A stretch of 64,000 nt of DNA from Gigantopelta aegis (Eukaryota > Mollusca > Gastropoda > Neomphalida > Peltospiridae), in assembly GCF_016097555.1 (NCBI RefSeq), contig NC_054706.1, positions 60,705,508 through 60,769,507 on the forward strand, written 5' to 3'. Shown here one piece after another: positions 25,001-33,640 of this stretch. The position numbers and the translations under genes were made by a program. Position 1 is the first letter of the stretch. Each line of letters begins with the position of its first letter. Below the pieces are notes generated by a model. The model had not been told where the DNA came from. It searched no databases and worked only from the letters and a program-made list of their open reading frames with translations.

Positions 25001-25027
25001 TGTCGAAAGAGCTGCATCATTAGCTAG
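10621..25027 (+). CDS. RAB40: RAB40 orthologue (Rab40 GTPase with SOCS box), 6 exons, complete
   Basis: Exons 10621-10795, 16113-16173, 16488-16548, 22520-22597, 23437-23659 and 24789-25027 join in frame to 837 nt, or 278 residues; human RAB40 proteins are about 277-281. Rab40 proteins are Ras-like GTPases that act as substrate receptors of Cullin-5/Elongin ubiquitin ligases. The P-loop is GDSDVGKE (residues 31-38), lacking the usual Ser/Thr after GK, as in other Rab40s. Switch I/II blocks are [20 protein letters not shown] and DASGQGRF, and the NKxD site is replaced by NRLH (138-141), also family-typical. [20 protein letters not shown] is nearly invariant in the family. The SOCS box starts near 200 with SLQELACR (Elongin BC box), then LPLP (223-226, Cul5 box). 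The C terminus CIIS is a CaaX-like prenylation signal. It is divergent from the PALB2-like gene; intron 1 carries most of the transposons. Confidence 0.96.
11090..11710. repeat. Unclassified repetitive stretch, RAB40 intron 1
   Basis: GCCGTCATGCCCCC, GCCGTAAAGCCC and GCCGTGCCC at 11100-11180 recur in variant form at 11570-11690 (GCCGTTGTGCCCC, GGTGCCCTCC, CAGTGCCCCTCTG). It looks like a degraded element with related ends. No coding signal. Confidence 0.35.
11966..12215 (-). repeat. tRNA-derived SINE, reverse (type-3 family)
   Basis: The reverse complement reads GGCCTCGATGGCGCAGTAGT (head), GGGTTCACAGCCC (B box), then a body with GACAGACGACCCAGATAGCT and a tail like GCTTATATCC read backwards. 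Same family as 27880-28150, 45543-45765 and 63083-63349. Confidence 0.75.
13233..13358. repeat. 62-bp tandem duplication inside the transposon
   Basis: GATTATTTTTCGCAGTTTCA at 13233 recurs at 13295 and both are followed by GTGGTTAGATC and TTCTACTTGTTCACATGAT. It overlaps the 3' end of the broken gene, duplicating its last codons. Confidence 0.8.
13281..14058 (-). pseudogene. Broken gene inside the long-TIR transposon
   Basis: Three consecutive minus-strand segments look like one protein: 14058-13750, 13763-13509 and 13484-13281. The first two differ by a frameshift near 13763. The second and third share a frame and are split by a TAG at 13511-13509. Recognisable segments are [56 protein letters not shown] and [20 protein letters not shown]. 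The protein is alpha-helical and charged. I recall similar uncharacterised, transposon-associated proteins in cnidarians and molluscs but cannot name the family. It sits between inverted repeats, so it is probably part of the element, either transposase-related or accessory. Confidence 0.6.
14700..15790. other. Intron 1 of RAB40, no recognised feature
   Basis: AT-rich non-coding sequence. A C17 plus T11 run lies at about 15661-15690. The segment 15410-15760 contains short CCCTG/GCCCTC motifs resembling those at 11090-11710. No exon-like frame or repeat family identified. Confidence 0.5.
15797..15992. repeat. MITE, CAGGGTTTCTGCCAG family, copy 2
   Basis: Left end CAGGGTTTCTGCCAGAGGGT and right end TTTCTGGCAGAAACGCTG are inverted. 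It contains the conserved CCCCATACC segment also present in copies 1 and 3. Confidence 0.75.
16045..16078. repeat. (TA)n microsatellite
   Basis: About 16 AT units directly upstream of RAB40 exon 2. Confidence 0.9.
16113..16173 (+). CDS. RAB40: RAB40 exon 2 (switch I region)
   Basis: 61 nt between a TTTTGCAG acceptor and a GTAAGT donor. It encodes [20 protein letters not shown] and the first two bases of Trp79. A (TA)n microsatellite lies just upstream, at 16045-16078. Confidence 0.95.
16488..16548 (+). CDS. RAB40: RAB40 exon 3 (switch II region)
   Basis: 61 nt from a TTACAG acceptor to a GTGAGT donor, ending in phase 0. It encodes [20 protein letters not shown] plus Q, with the family-typical SGQG in place of the AGQE of other Rabs. 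Confidence 0.95.
16791..17393. repeat. Putative MITE with AGGGCTCGAAAC ends
   Basis: The left end CTAGGGCTCGAAACTCGCC resembles the inverse of the right end GGCCACAAGCCGTTTTGAGT. The ends are imperfect. It contains a perfect 28-bp palindrome at 17279-17306. Confidence 0.45.
17585..17872 (+). repeat. tRNA-derived SINE, forward (type-1 head)
   Basis: Head GCGGGATGTAGCCCAGTGGT (A box) and GGATCGATCACC (B-box region), then the core CCAGCCAGTGCACCACGA and GATGGTGCATATAAAAGAT. The 3' part is degenerate. Confidence 0.75.
18178..18322 (+). repeat. SINE 3' fragment, forward (AAACAAACTTTAAC tail)
   Basis: Contains TTGCTAATGGGAAAATGTAG, GGACATCCAATACCCGATGA and the tail GTGGTGTCATTAACAAAACA plus AACTTTAAC. 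Confidence 0.75.
18458..19341. repeat. Nested SINE cluster
   Basis: A reverse copy with tail at 18470-18540 is interrupted at about 18540 by MITE-like sequence. A forward copy (about 18800-18937 and 19205-19341) is split by a complete reverse core copy at 18938-19204. The direct repeat TAGCCCATGGAA flanks the split, marking the target-site duplication. The forward tail ends GTGTTGAGTGCATCATTAAA. Confidence 0.65.
19341..19800 (+). repeat. Unclassified diverged repeats with ATCATATCTTGAACAAG
   Basis: CATATCTTGAACAAGT followed by TGCATCAAAGGTCA occurs at 19378-19432 and 19648-19701, and a related TCTGCATCAGAGGTCAA at about 18741. The units include ATTTTCATGAAA and ACATACATGTATAGGAAA. Family unknown. 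Confidence 0.5.
19911..20696. repeat. TA-flanked transposon remnant with CAGTCAAACCTGTC ends
   Basis: Left end CAGTCAAACCTGTCTTAAGC and right end GGACAGGTTTGGCTG are inverted, with TA outside both. Each is followed inward by GGTGGCC/GTGGCCACT blocks. The 786-bp interior has no transposase frame. A fragment of another SINE (GTGCACATTCAGAGCAAGCT) lies at 20420-20480. The ends suggest a pogo/Tigger-type element (inference). Confidence 0.6.
21540..21711. repeat. MITE, CAGTGAAACCC family, copy 2
   Basis: Left CAGTGAAACCCTTGAAAACT and right GTTTAGAGGGGTTTCACT are inverted; TA flanks. Homologous to 1633-1802, including TTTTTCAGTCC and ATTAGTACAGA. Confidence 0.7.
22280..22455. repeat. G/C-rich repeat fragment ending in a 26-base C run
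   Basis: GTGCCGGATCCAG, then GGGGGGAGGGGCCCC at the left and GGGGGGTCCAGGCCCTTGCC with C26 (22430-22455) at the right. A related motif is seen at 38480-38515. It lies 65 bp before RAB40 exon 4. Confidence 0.5.
22520..22597 (+). CDS. RAB40: RAB40 exon 4
   Basis: Twenty-six codons in phase 0 at both ends, from a TTTTTCAG acceptor to a GTACCG donor. It encodes [20 protein letters not shown] followed by IKEIDE, the conserved helix and strand before the G4 site. Confidence 0.95.
22598..23436. other. RAB40 intron 4, little recognised content
   Basis: Non-coding. An open frame at 22747-23085 has no splice support or recognisable domain. TTTTTATACGCCTGTCTTTG with CCGACCGTCCGT at 22829-22865 resembles a common molluscan repeat start. 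ATTC/CTCA simple motifs lie near 22650-22705. Confidence 0.4.
23437..23659 (+). CDS. RAB40: RAB40 exon 5 (nucleotide base-binding region)
   Basis: 223 nt from a TTTTTCCAG acceptor to a GTTTGT donor, ending in phase 1. It starts [20 protein letters not shown] and contains [20 protein letters not shown], which includes the G5-like SPL. Confidence 0.95.
23872..24129. repeat. TTAA-flanked MITE, copy 2
   Basis: AAGGGACATTCCTGAGTTTG at the left and CAAACTCAGGAATGTCCCTT at the right are perfectly inverted over about 20 bp, with TTAA outside. It lies in RAB40 intron 5. Confidence 0.85.
24789..25027 (+). CDS. RAB40: RAB40 exon 6 (SOCS box, stop)
   Basis: Starts [10 protein letters not shown] (BC box), then [16 protein letters not shown] (Cul5 box and helix), a basic tail and SCIIS before TAG at 25025-25027. 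The CIIS end matches the CaaX-like ends of vertebrate RAB40 proteins. Confidence 0.95.
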
Positions 25028-25073
25028 CAGTGCGATTAATGTCTGCCTTTATGTTGGGAGAAAAAATATATTG

Positions 25074-25079
25074 AATAAA
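25074..25079 (+). promoter_or_regulatory. Candidate polyadenylation signal of RAB40
   Basis: AATAAA lies 47 bases after the RAB40 stop codon. It is the first canonical signal, but vertebrate RAB40 genes have long 3' UTRs, so later sites may also be used. Confidence 0.4.
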
Positions 25080-25149
25080 CATTGATAGACAGAAACATTT
25101 ATACTACATGTAATAGTGATTTTTTCAGAAATAGGGGAAAGCATCTATT

Positions 25150-25312
25150 CAGCCAGGGTTCGACAAATCCACTAGTCCTCAGTCCCGGCTAGTGAATTTT
25201 TAGTCTGGCCTAGTGGAAATATTCTTCTGTATTATTATAATATATATATATGGCTCTACCCAAAGCTTCTGTGAGGGCTAGTGACTTTCTCAAACATTTG
25301 TCGAAAATCACT
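25150..25312. repeat. Putative short foldback element
   Basis: GGGTTCGACAAATCCACTAG at the left pairs partly with CTAGTGACTTTCTCAAACAT plus TTGTCGAA at the right. It lies in the possible RAB40 3' UTR. Confidence 0.45.
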
Positions 25313-26832
25313 GATTCAGCTATTCTGAAACATAAAAGTTTTTGTTTTTGCTCTTCCTCAACAATGGTGATAAAGGTCATCATCATTTACTATTATTTTT
25401 CTACTTCAGAATTGTTATACAGGGTGAAAAAACTTTTAGCAGGCTACAGGGTAGACGACAGAATGTACTATATGAACTGGTGTCATTGTTCATTTTATTA
25501 TTTACTCATTTAAAAATATATTTAAACTTGTGCAGTTTGTAATACATGTTTACCTGTACAGACATTGAATTTAGGTGTTAGGGGGGAGGAGGTTCTAGGA
25601 TTCTCCTGATCTTACGTTTCCGACCTAAATTATGGGATTTGTTGAAGCATGGAATCGTGCTAAATATGCAGGCTGATGTAGGTACATGATTGTCATCGAC
25701 AGCTATGGTATGTTAGGAAAGGAAATCCAAACAAACATTTTTGTAATACAGGTTAAAAAAAAAAAAAATTGGGGGGAGGTGGGGTGGACTCACAAATGTA
25801 TTCAGTAAAATATACTGCCACATTTACCAAATCTGGCCATGTATTTTGTATCTCAGCTCTAAAATATCATAAAACCGTTGTGGGCTATGACGTCGCTACG
25901 ACACGTCTTAGCCCCTGACTGTCTAAACTGTATTGTAGCACTAAGATAGCTTTGAAAATATTGGCTCTGTTGGGGCTGGGGGAGAGGGGTGTTTAAATAT
26001 ATGTAGTTAAAGACATGTAAGACAAAAACAGGCTTTGTATATTCGGCCCATGTTTTTCTGATTTAGGAGGGGTCACCATTGTGGGGTTATTACTGATTGC
26101 AGATCTTTCCAAAATATTTACACCCAGCCTTTTATAAGTAATTACTCATTGAAATGTTTAAATAGTTACTATTAAGTCATTATAATGGGAAGGAGAGATG
26201 TGTTTGAGGTAGGGATGCTTTACGGTTGTTACTGTAATAATGATTTAGATGGGGGTGGGGACGGTAAGTGGTTTGAAAGAAGATTGGAGTACTGAGGAAG
26301 AATACAATATAAAAGAAATATTGAAGAAAAAGAGTAAGTGATTTTATAGTGTTTACCCTCCTATTTTGTTACTAGTACAAATATATAGTGATATAATTAT
26401 AGTCTTTTATCTTACATGACCAAAAGTGTCATTTGTGCATTGAGCATATATTACTAAATTGAAAACATATTGAAGAATATATATGCGGTATGTGTGTACA
26501 TGTATGTATGAATCATTCAGTACGTGTATATGAATTGATGTGATTTATTAACTGTAATGTGGTCGAGTTGATTCAGATTAATTTAGATATTTTTATTATT
26601 GTTCAGAAGTATAACACAAATATTTATTGTGTTTAATTCAGTATAAATTTTTTGTCCATGGCAATACAGGTTTTTGGGGCAACATACAATGTACTTGCAG
26701 AGCAAAACATTTACATGTTGCTGATGTGGTTATTAAATGTGTTGTTGTGTCATGTTTCTATGATTTAATTAAGTTATTCTAAATAATTGTAGTTGTTAAG
26801 TGATATTACCTTTACAGTTTTATTTAAAGTTT
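25313..26832. other. Region after RAB40 with no recognised gene
   Basis: AT-rich, with A runs and G-rich patches (25570-25595, 25770-25790, 25975-25990). CAGGCTTTGTATATTCGGCC at about 26030 is one end of the foldback family seen at 35538. Part may be RAB40 3' UTR. Confidence 0.5.
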
Positions 26833-27094
26833 AGGGCACAATTTCACAACAAACTATAAGCCTAGTTTTGCACGTAAACATAAATCTACGACTAAACCAC
26901 AATTTTTATTACTAATATTATAGTCCAAGAAATAAAGTTAAAAGTACACATATTTCATTTTCTTTTGTCCTTAAAATGCTCCATCTTCTGTAATGATGTA
27001 ATTTTCTGAGTGAAATAGATGCCAAACACGTGTAAATGTATGGCAGGTTTCAGATGTAAACTTAAGATGTTTTGTGAATGTGAAATAGGCCCTA
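26833..27094. repeat. Foldback MITE, GGGC..ATTTCACAA.. family, copy 1
   Basis: Left TAGGGCACAATTTCACAAC and right TGTGAATGTGAAATAGGCCC are inverted. The segment GTTTTGCACGTAAACATAAA with TCTACGACTAAACC also occurs at 59380-59420. Confidence 0.6.
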
Positions 27095-27879
27095 GGACGT
27101 GACGATTGTATGACTGATTTTTTGTTAATAATTTGTAGGTGGGGTATCATTGAGTAGATTCAAAAACATTTTGGGGGAGGATGTTGAGTGCCTGATAATC
27201 TGAGGTGGAATGGAATCTTATAGAATGTATCTCTCTCTGTGGATCCCATGGCTTCTTGCCTGTCTCAACTAGTAGTATATTGGACAAGTTTTCAAAAAAT
27301 TCACGTACACAGAATGATGTATTTGGCATTTTGAGGTAGAGGTCTGTAACACTAACAAGCAGATTCTATAATGTCATGTAGATAACTTGGATGTGCTAAT
27401 TATGAATCTGCTTGCTACTAAATTTCTTTTTGCGGTTTTAAGCAGAGTTAATAATGACAATTTTGTACTTTAATAATTTGGGTGAAGAAAGATAACTCTT
27501 CATAGCTGAATGTAAAGTAGTTTGTCTCCCTTGTTAAGCATGATTATTTAGGTTGCCTGGGACAGTACATTAAAGTACTTTGTTAAAAAAGTTAACATCT
27601 TGCAAACAATAATAGATAATAAATGTTGACACAAATACATGTACATACTAATCAAAGAGTTTCATATGCTTTTAGTCTATTTATATTTGTTAAAATGTTG
27701 TATCCACCTCAGACCCAAGCCTTGAACTAGCTGGTTATTGTGCAATATAGATTAATAGTACATGTAATTGCACAGCTCTTCTTTAAATTGTATTTGTTCA
27801 TATTTACTTCTGGAGTGTGAGAACTAAGGACACAGTGGGTTGTTTCCCTTGTCAGTCAAATGTCAGTTTAGTAAGTAAT
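27095..27879. other. Non-coding, no recognised feature
   Basis: AT-rich sequence. Short open frames lack splice sites or recognisable domains. No repeat family identified. Confidence 0.5.
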
Positions 27880-28150
27880 AACCGGCCTCGGTGGCGTCAT
27901 GGTTAAGCCATCGGACATAAGCCTGGTAGGTACAGGGTTCGCAGCCCAGTACCGGCAACCACCCAGAGCAAGTTTTAACGACTCAGTGGGTAGATGTAAG
28001 GCCACTACACCCTCTTCTTTCTCACTAACCAACTAAAAACTAACCCACTGTCCTGGGCAGACAGCCCAGATAGCTGAAGTGTGTGCCCAGGATGGCATGC
28101 TTGAACCTTAATTGGATATAAGCATGAAAATAAGTTGAAGAAGAAGTAAG
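27880..28150 (+). repeat. tRNA-derived SINE, forward (type-3 family), best copy
   Basis: Head GGCCTCGGTGGCGTCATGGT (A box) and GGGTTCGCAGCCC (B box), body CTGTCCTGGGCAGACAGCCC, tail GAACCTTAATTGGATATAAG. Flanked by AGTAAGTAATA / AGTAAGTGATA, a target-site duplication. Confidence 0.85.
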
Positions 28151-28518
28151 TGATATGTGACAAGTTTGTTTCTTAACTTGCTTCATACAATAATTTAGCA
28201 TTCAAATCTTATAATGTGGACCATTTCAGATGTTTAAAATCATGTCAGAAGTCATAAACAAGACTGAAAATAGTTTTATACAGTGTATTATGTTTATTAC
28301 ATTTCCAACTCACAATTCCCATACATGTAGTTGAAATTGGAAAATTTAAAAAAGAAAAAAGACCTTTAATTTTTTTCTTTTTCTTCAGGCATGAATGTAG
28401 GTGATGGCCCAAGGGCCCTCTATTTTTAGTCAAATAAATTATTTTGTCTTTGTCTAAGCTAGCCATAAGGAATATTATTTATGAATGCCATCAAACTCTG
28501 TTACATTAATGTTACAGA

Positions 28519-28538
28519 CCCCCCCCCCCCCCCCCCCC
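28519..28538. repeat. C20 homopolymer
   Basis: Uninterrupted C run followed by TTTATTAATTATAAAATCC. Confidence 0.9.
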
Positions 28539-28780
28539 TTTATTAATTATAAAATCCTAAATCTGTACCTTATCATTGACAGTAACGGTAAATAAAAAGT
28601 AAACTTAAAGCACCTGACTCTAATTACAGGGGTACATAAATTTTCTGTTATGTATAAAATTAATTTTAAGCCAGTACAAACACCAAGCTGACCAGAAACA
28701 TTGAATTTGCCGAAATTGGCAATTTAATTAAAACATATTAAGTAATGTGTAAGATGACAGTAAGAATGTTATAGCTGTAA

Positions 28781-29392
28781 ATATGTTACACTGCCTGAAA
28801 ATAAGGTCATTTGCTTTAAAAATTACATATTCTAATGCAATGGTATATTTAATGTTATATTATTAACAGTGTCACATTATTATAGAATATTAAATGAGCT
28901 TCCGTTTGTTATCATGTTTATGTCCCGAGTGAAATGTGAGAATGAAAATTATTTCATGAGGAACATAAACGTGATACGAAACAGTAGCGAGTTTAATATT
29001 GTATTTGTTACCCAAAATCGATCTTAATTTATATCACTCAACTCGTTCCTGTAAGGTTGTAGTGTGCCAGTCGATGATGTCATCCTGTGACATCGGAGTG
29101 TTACGTCCCACTTGGCATTCTAGTGCGATGTATCACTTTGATATGTACCAAGATATTTTTAACCATAGGGGTAATAATCAAGGTTTGGTAGACTCAAATA
29201 TCATTCATACCATTTGCAGTGGGTGTGGAGTTAATATGTTACACTGCCTGAAAATAGGGCTATTGGCTTTAAAAATTACATATTCTAATGCAATGGTATA
29301 TTTAATGTTACGTCATTAACTGTCACATAATAAAGGTTTGCTAGGCTCAAATATCAGTCATACTATTTGGGGTGGGTGTGGAGTTCTTTCAT
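28781..29392. repeat. Local duplication block around a foldback element
   Basis: ATATGTTACACTGCCTGAAA at 28781 recurs at 29234 with about 95 bp of homology. GGTTTG.TAG.CTCAAATATC at about 29182 recurs at about 29335, an offset of 153 bp. The foldback at 28886-28999 lies between the first two copies. Confidence 0.7.
28886..28999. repeat. Foldback element, TTTATGTCCCGAGTGAAAT stem, copy 1
   Basis: Left arm GTTTATGTCCCGAGTGAAAT and right arm ATTTCATGAGGAACATAAAC pair almost fully; AATATTAAA...TTTAATATT closes the outside. A second copy lies at 30522-30665. Confidence 0.8.
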
Positions 29393-29399
29393 TGCCACC

Positions 29400-30520
29400 G
29401 ATTCTTACATATATTCTAATCTTAGATGTATCTTTTGTATTTGTGTATCAATTAATGTTTGTATTAGGACAGTGAATCAAATGTTCATACTCGGCATTGT
29501 ACATTTCTGAAAAATAACTTGTGCGCACTCCTTTATCATCATTTGTAACTCCACACTTGAACAAACTGTTAATTTATATTCGCATTTTACATATTGTACA
29601 TAGCTTCATCGATGTCTTTGAGTGACATCTCATTACCACTCTTTGAGTACATGTTCCAAGTTCGTTAGGCGGTTGTGTCGTGTGGTGTAGAATTCAAGCT
29701 GCTTGTACATAATGGTGCTATATTGTATTACCAGCAGAAAATAACATTATTGTATATTATGAATTTGTGTGTTACTTTTATTAGTATGTGTGTGTGGTAA
29801 CAGTCTAACAGTATATTTATTGCTACAACCTTTTAAATCATGCTTAATTTATTTGTCATTATAGTGAACTGGCCAGCTTTTTTTTTTTACTAGTATATTA
29901 GTCATAGTGAAGTGAAGAGTCCATTGCAAAGGGCATATATTATAGAATACTAAATTAATGTCAGTTAAGTATTGTTTGTTACAATAAGATGTTTCAAAAC
30001 TTATCTAATAAGCTAAAGTTAATTTGTATATGGTTGTTTTTTTAAAAACGTGACATAAATGGTATCTAATGGGTATGAAAGATGTACTCTTTAATTCTTT
30101 AGCACTTGAACAGTTAACTTCTACATCAAAATTAGCTGTTTTGGTAGTGTTAATTTCAATGGGCAGTTTGGCTTTGATATGTAGGTCATCACCATGGAGC
30201 AGCCAGTCATGTCTTTAATTTGATCACCAACATATTTGAAACACCACACATTTTACACAGTGTTTTCTTCATTGTTACCCAAGAAACTCTGCACTTTTTG
30301 TTCAAACGTTTATTCACAAATTCAGCCACACTTGTGTTTATAACTAGACAAATAATCCTTCTGATACAGTAGTTTCAACGATTTGGTGGGTTTGCCACTA
30401 CATTGCTTTTTTGTGCTATTACACCAATGTCATAAATGGAAAGGGAGCAGGATTTTAGCTACTTTGATTTGGTGAAACCAATCTTACCATACAGAGCAGA
30501 GACACAATACATAGAGGATA
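29400..30520. other. Non-coding, no recognised feature
   Basis: AT-rich sequence with a T run near 29879. No exon-like frame or recognised repeat. Confidence 0.5.
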
Positions 30521-30521
30521 A

Positions 30522-30665
30522 TAAAGGAGTTACCAGTTATTATCAAATTTATGTCCCGAGTGAAATAATTTTCAGTTGTCACGAGCTTTAGCGAGTGACA
30601 AATTAAAATTATTTCATGAGGGACATAAATTTGATAACTGGTGCCGAGTTTGTTATTCTATTTAT
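30522..30665. repeat. Foldback element, TTTATGTCCCGAGTGAAAT stem, copy 2
   Basis: ACCAGTTATTATCAAATTTA with TGTCCCGAGTGAAAT is mirrored by ATTTCATGAGGGACATAAAT with TTGATAACTGGT. TTTGTCACT-like inner arms also pair. Confidence 0.85.
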
Positions 30666-31735
30666 TACCGGAGCTATTTTCTCTCTAAAAGCCTTTATTT
30701 TCGACACACACATGCACATACATGTATAGAAACGATATACACCACTTTACGCACTGTTCTGAGTATTTCTATAACTTTGTAATTTAATCACGTTCATAGA
30801 TAATTTTCAAAAACAAAAGTTCTCTTTATTCTGGTACAAAATCTATAATGAATTGCATTAAAATGACATTTTGTTATAAATTTAACACCAAAATCAGACA
30901 GCCGTAAATGCAAACTCTTTAAACTACATGACGTCATTGTGTGCGTTTGCCAAATCGTGATGACGTCATATTTAGTACCGACAAGGTCATTGGTTTGTAA
31001 GCGTCAAATTATCCAATAGTATTGTTCGTTAGGCCAATGCATGATAATTTCTCAGTGAGAAATTATGATTTTTATTTTCCCCGTTATGAGTGCCTGCTGG
31101 GGTAATAAATAATGGTCTGTGAGTACTGGTTTACTCCTGTACTGAAACTCAGTTGACAGAACTGTCTTAGTTTTAACCCTTATGTCAGTTCATTGTGCTA
31201 TCAGTTCTATGTAGATTGCCTGGTCAAAAGTGTGTCACAGGGTTTAAAGGGTTGAATATCAGCAAAATAAACCAAGACAGTTGATGAATTAAACTAAATT
31301 AATGTATGCTGAATTACATGTAGTATCCACATATAAAATCCATTCATCCTACTATGTAGATGTTGGGATCATGGGGGTTTGTTTTTTGGGGGGGTGTCTG
31401 TTTTATGTTTTTTTGGTTACAATACTGTAATGTTTTCCACCGGCATCTTTGGTGTGTATTATAAACCATTTGTGACCACATAAAAAACCTGTATTATGTG
31501 AACTGGTTAAGTGACAAAGGATAGAATCTCAAAGTTAGTGCAATATTTGTAGTAATTTTCTTTCCTTCTCCATTTTATTTAATTTTTCTATTTTTTTAGC
31601 TCTCTTTTGTTGATTTCTTTATTCTTCTGTCCTTTGCTGGGGTGTTGTTAGACACCCATTCATTCTTCCCTTTCTTTATTTGTTCTCTCTCTGTGACTTT
31701 CCTACTATGGCTTTCTCTCTCCGTGTGTGTGTGTG
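30666..31735. other. Non-coding, short palindromic patches only
   Basis: GATAATTTCTCAGTGAGAAA at about 31043 is a short palindrome. Otherwise AT-rich DNA without gene signal. Confidence 0.5.
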
Positions 31736-31739
31736 TGTC

Positions 31740-31828
<89 letters not shown>

Positions 31829-31855
31829 CTCTCTCTCTCTCTCTGTGTGTGTGTG
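31725..31855. repeat. (TC)n with flanking (TG)n microsatellite
   Basis: About 100 bp of almost pure CT repeat between GTGTGTGTGTG blocks. All open frames here are repeat artefacts. Confidence 0.95.
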
Positions 31856-32078
31856 TTTGAAGGAACTGTGGTTTTTAAAAATGAATGTGACAGGAATATA
31901 ATTATTGTCAAAGATTTTTCTTAATGCATCGAAGTATTGAAAAAAGTGACATATTTGTATTCATCATCTTAGTAATAAAATGTTTGTTTTGTGATATTGT
32001 GAATAGACATCAAATGACATATACTTGTACTGTGTAATCAATAATACATTTTGTAACTGAGATAAACTTATTGATAGA

Positions 32079-32110
32079 TCAGTGTGTGTGTGTGCGCGCG
32101 TGCGTGTGCA
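32079..32110. repeat. Alternating GT/GC purine-pyrimidine tract
   Basis: GTGTGTGTGTGCGCGCGTGC followed by GTGTGC, a sequence able to adopt Z-DNA. Confidence 0.7.
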
Positions 32111-32295
32111 TACTTGCAAGTGTGTATGCATGTGTATACTTTAATTGTGACAAATTATTAATAATGTTATTACTGTTTTCTGTTCAATTGTGTATTGAAA
32201 CCATTGTAATATACATGATACTTAATAGTCAAGTATTAATGTGTGTTTTTGCACATTTAATACACTTTTGGTACTAATATTTTTAGAAAGAGTTA

Positions 32296-32298
<3 letters not shown>

Positions 32299-32340
<42 letters not shown>
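32299..32340. repeat. T42 homopolymer
   Basis: Uninterrupted T run; it could be a reverse poly(A) tail, but no retrogene sequence is seen beside it. Confidence 0.85.
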
Positions 32341-32341
<1 letters not shown>

Positions 32342-33119
32342 GACAGTTTGGTATATCTTAGAACAACTGAAGTGTATCTTCTTTATTTTGAAGAAGATTG
32401 AAATAATTGCTCAAAAGTAAATGGCAAAAATACAATTATATTCATATGTACATGTGAACCTAGTACATACTGTTATAGACATATACACAGTTTATTAGGT
32501 CCAATTTTATTTTCTTAAAGTAAATTTCACATACATGTAGAATGTTAATATAAATCTCACATGAGGATTCGTAACATAAAATGTTTTATTAATAAAAGGC
32601 AACTCATAACAAAATATATAAACCGATGGAAAAAATAAGGGATCACAAAATTAGTAACTACAAACAGGTTCTGCAACCAAAACTCTCATTCTGTAGTACA
32701 TGTATAAGACGTTGACAGTGTTACTGGAATTCAGTCTGACATTAGCGACATTGAACAGCACATTATAACTGTGTGAAATACAGACATTACCAAGCTAGAA
32801 GAGAATTAAATTTGGGATACTATTCCATGTGTTCCCTTAATTCTTTATATCAGTATATATTCTGTTTTTAAAGAATCTTGGTTAATGTGGGTGTGGTCTT
32901 TGCACAGTATTGTATGATTTTTAAAAATATGAAAATCAAAAACTACCTAGTATGTAAAGAAAAACCCACCAAAAGTATTAGAGTTTATACAAGTACATGT
33001 GGCTGTTTGTAAGGTCTTCGATGTTTGTTATTTTAACTCGGTTATTAATACTTCTTCTTTTTTAACAGCAGGTAAATATACTGGTTTATTATATAACATT
33101 TAGTGAAATATCTTAAAAT

Positions 33120-33225
33120 ATCAGTGAAATAAAAGTGTTATCAGTCACTCAGTGACGATAACAAATTTTTGAGTGAAAATTTCACTCTAAAATGTGTTAT
33201 TGTCACTGTAGAAAATGTCATCTTC
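33120..33225. repeat. Short foldback with GAGTGAAAATTTCACTC centre
   Basis: CAGTGACGATAACAAATTTT, then GAGTGAAAATTTCACTC, then an opposite GTTATTGTCACTG form an imperfect hairpin. Confidence 0.6.
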
Positions 33226-33307
33226 ACTGTAAGAAAGCCGGAACTATTTTGCTGCTGGCATTTTAAAAATAAAGGTAAATTGCCAAAAGTTATATAATAA
33301 ATAGAAA

Positions 33308-33456
33308 ATTTCATGTTTTTTTGTCAAATATGATTTATATCTCATTTCGTGAAGTTTGCAATTATATCACACTCATTGCACAAGTGCAACTCATGAGATA
33401 TGATTGCAAATTTCACTCGAAGAGATATAAATCATATTTGACAAAAAACATGAAAT
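33308..33456. repeat. 149-bp near-perfect foldback element
   Basis: Left arm ATTTCATGTTTTTTTGTCAA plus ATATGATTTATATCTC pairs with the right arm ending GAGATATAAATCATATTTGA plus CAAAAAACATGAAAT. The inner part TGCACAAGTGCA forms the loop. The arms are about 60 nt. Confidence 0.85.
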
Positions 33457-33485
33457 ATCCTCTATATCTTCTATCTAATTTTGGA

Positions 33486-33640
33486 TGGTGCATATAAAAG
33501 ATCCCTTACTACTAATCGAAAAAAGTAGCCCATGAAGTGGCGACAGTGGGTTCCCTCTCTCTATATCTGTGTGGTCTGACACTATATAACCGTAAATAAA
33601 ATGTGTTGAGTGTGTTATAAATTAAAACATTTCCTTCTGT
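33486..33640 (+). repeat. SINE, 5'-truncated, forward (AATAAAATGTGTTGAG tail)
   Basis: Starts within the core at GGTGCATATAAAAGATCCCT, then AGTAGCCCATGAAGTGGCGA and the tail ACCGTAAATAAAATGTGTTG. Confidence 0.8.

Noticed and set aside
31642..31924. Serine/leucine-rich and Arg/Glu-rich frames
   Set aside because: Translation of the (TC)n tract; no splice or domain support.
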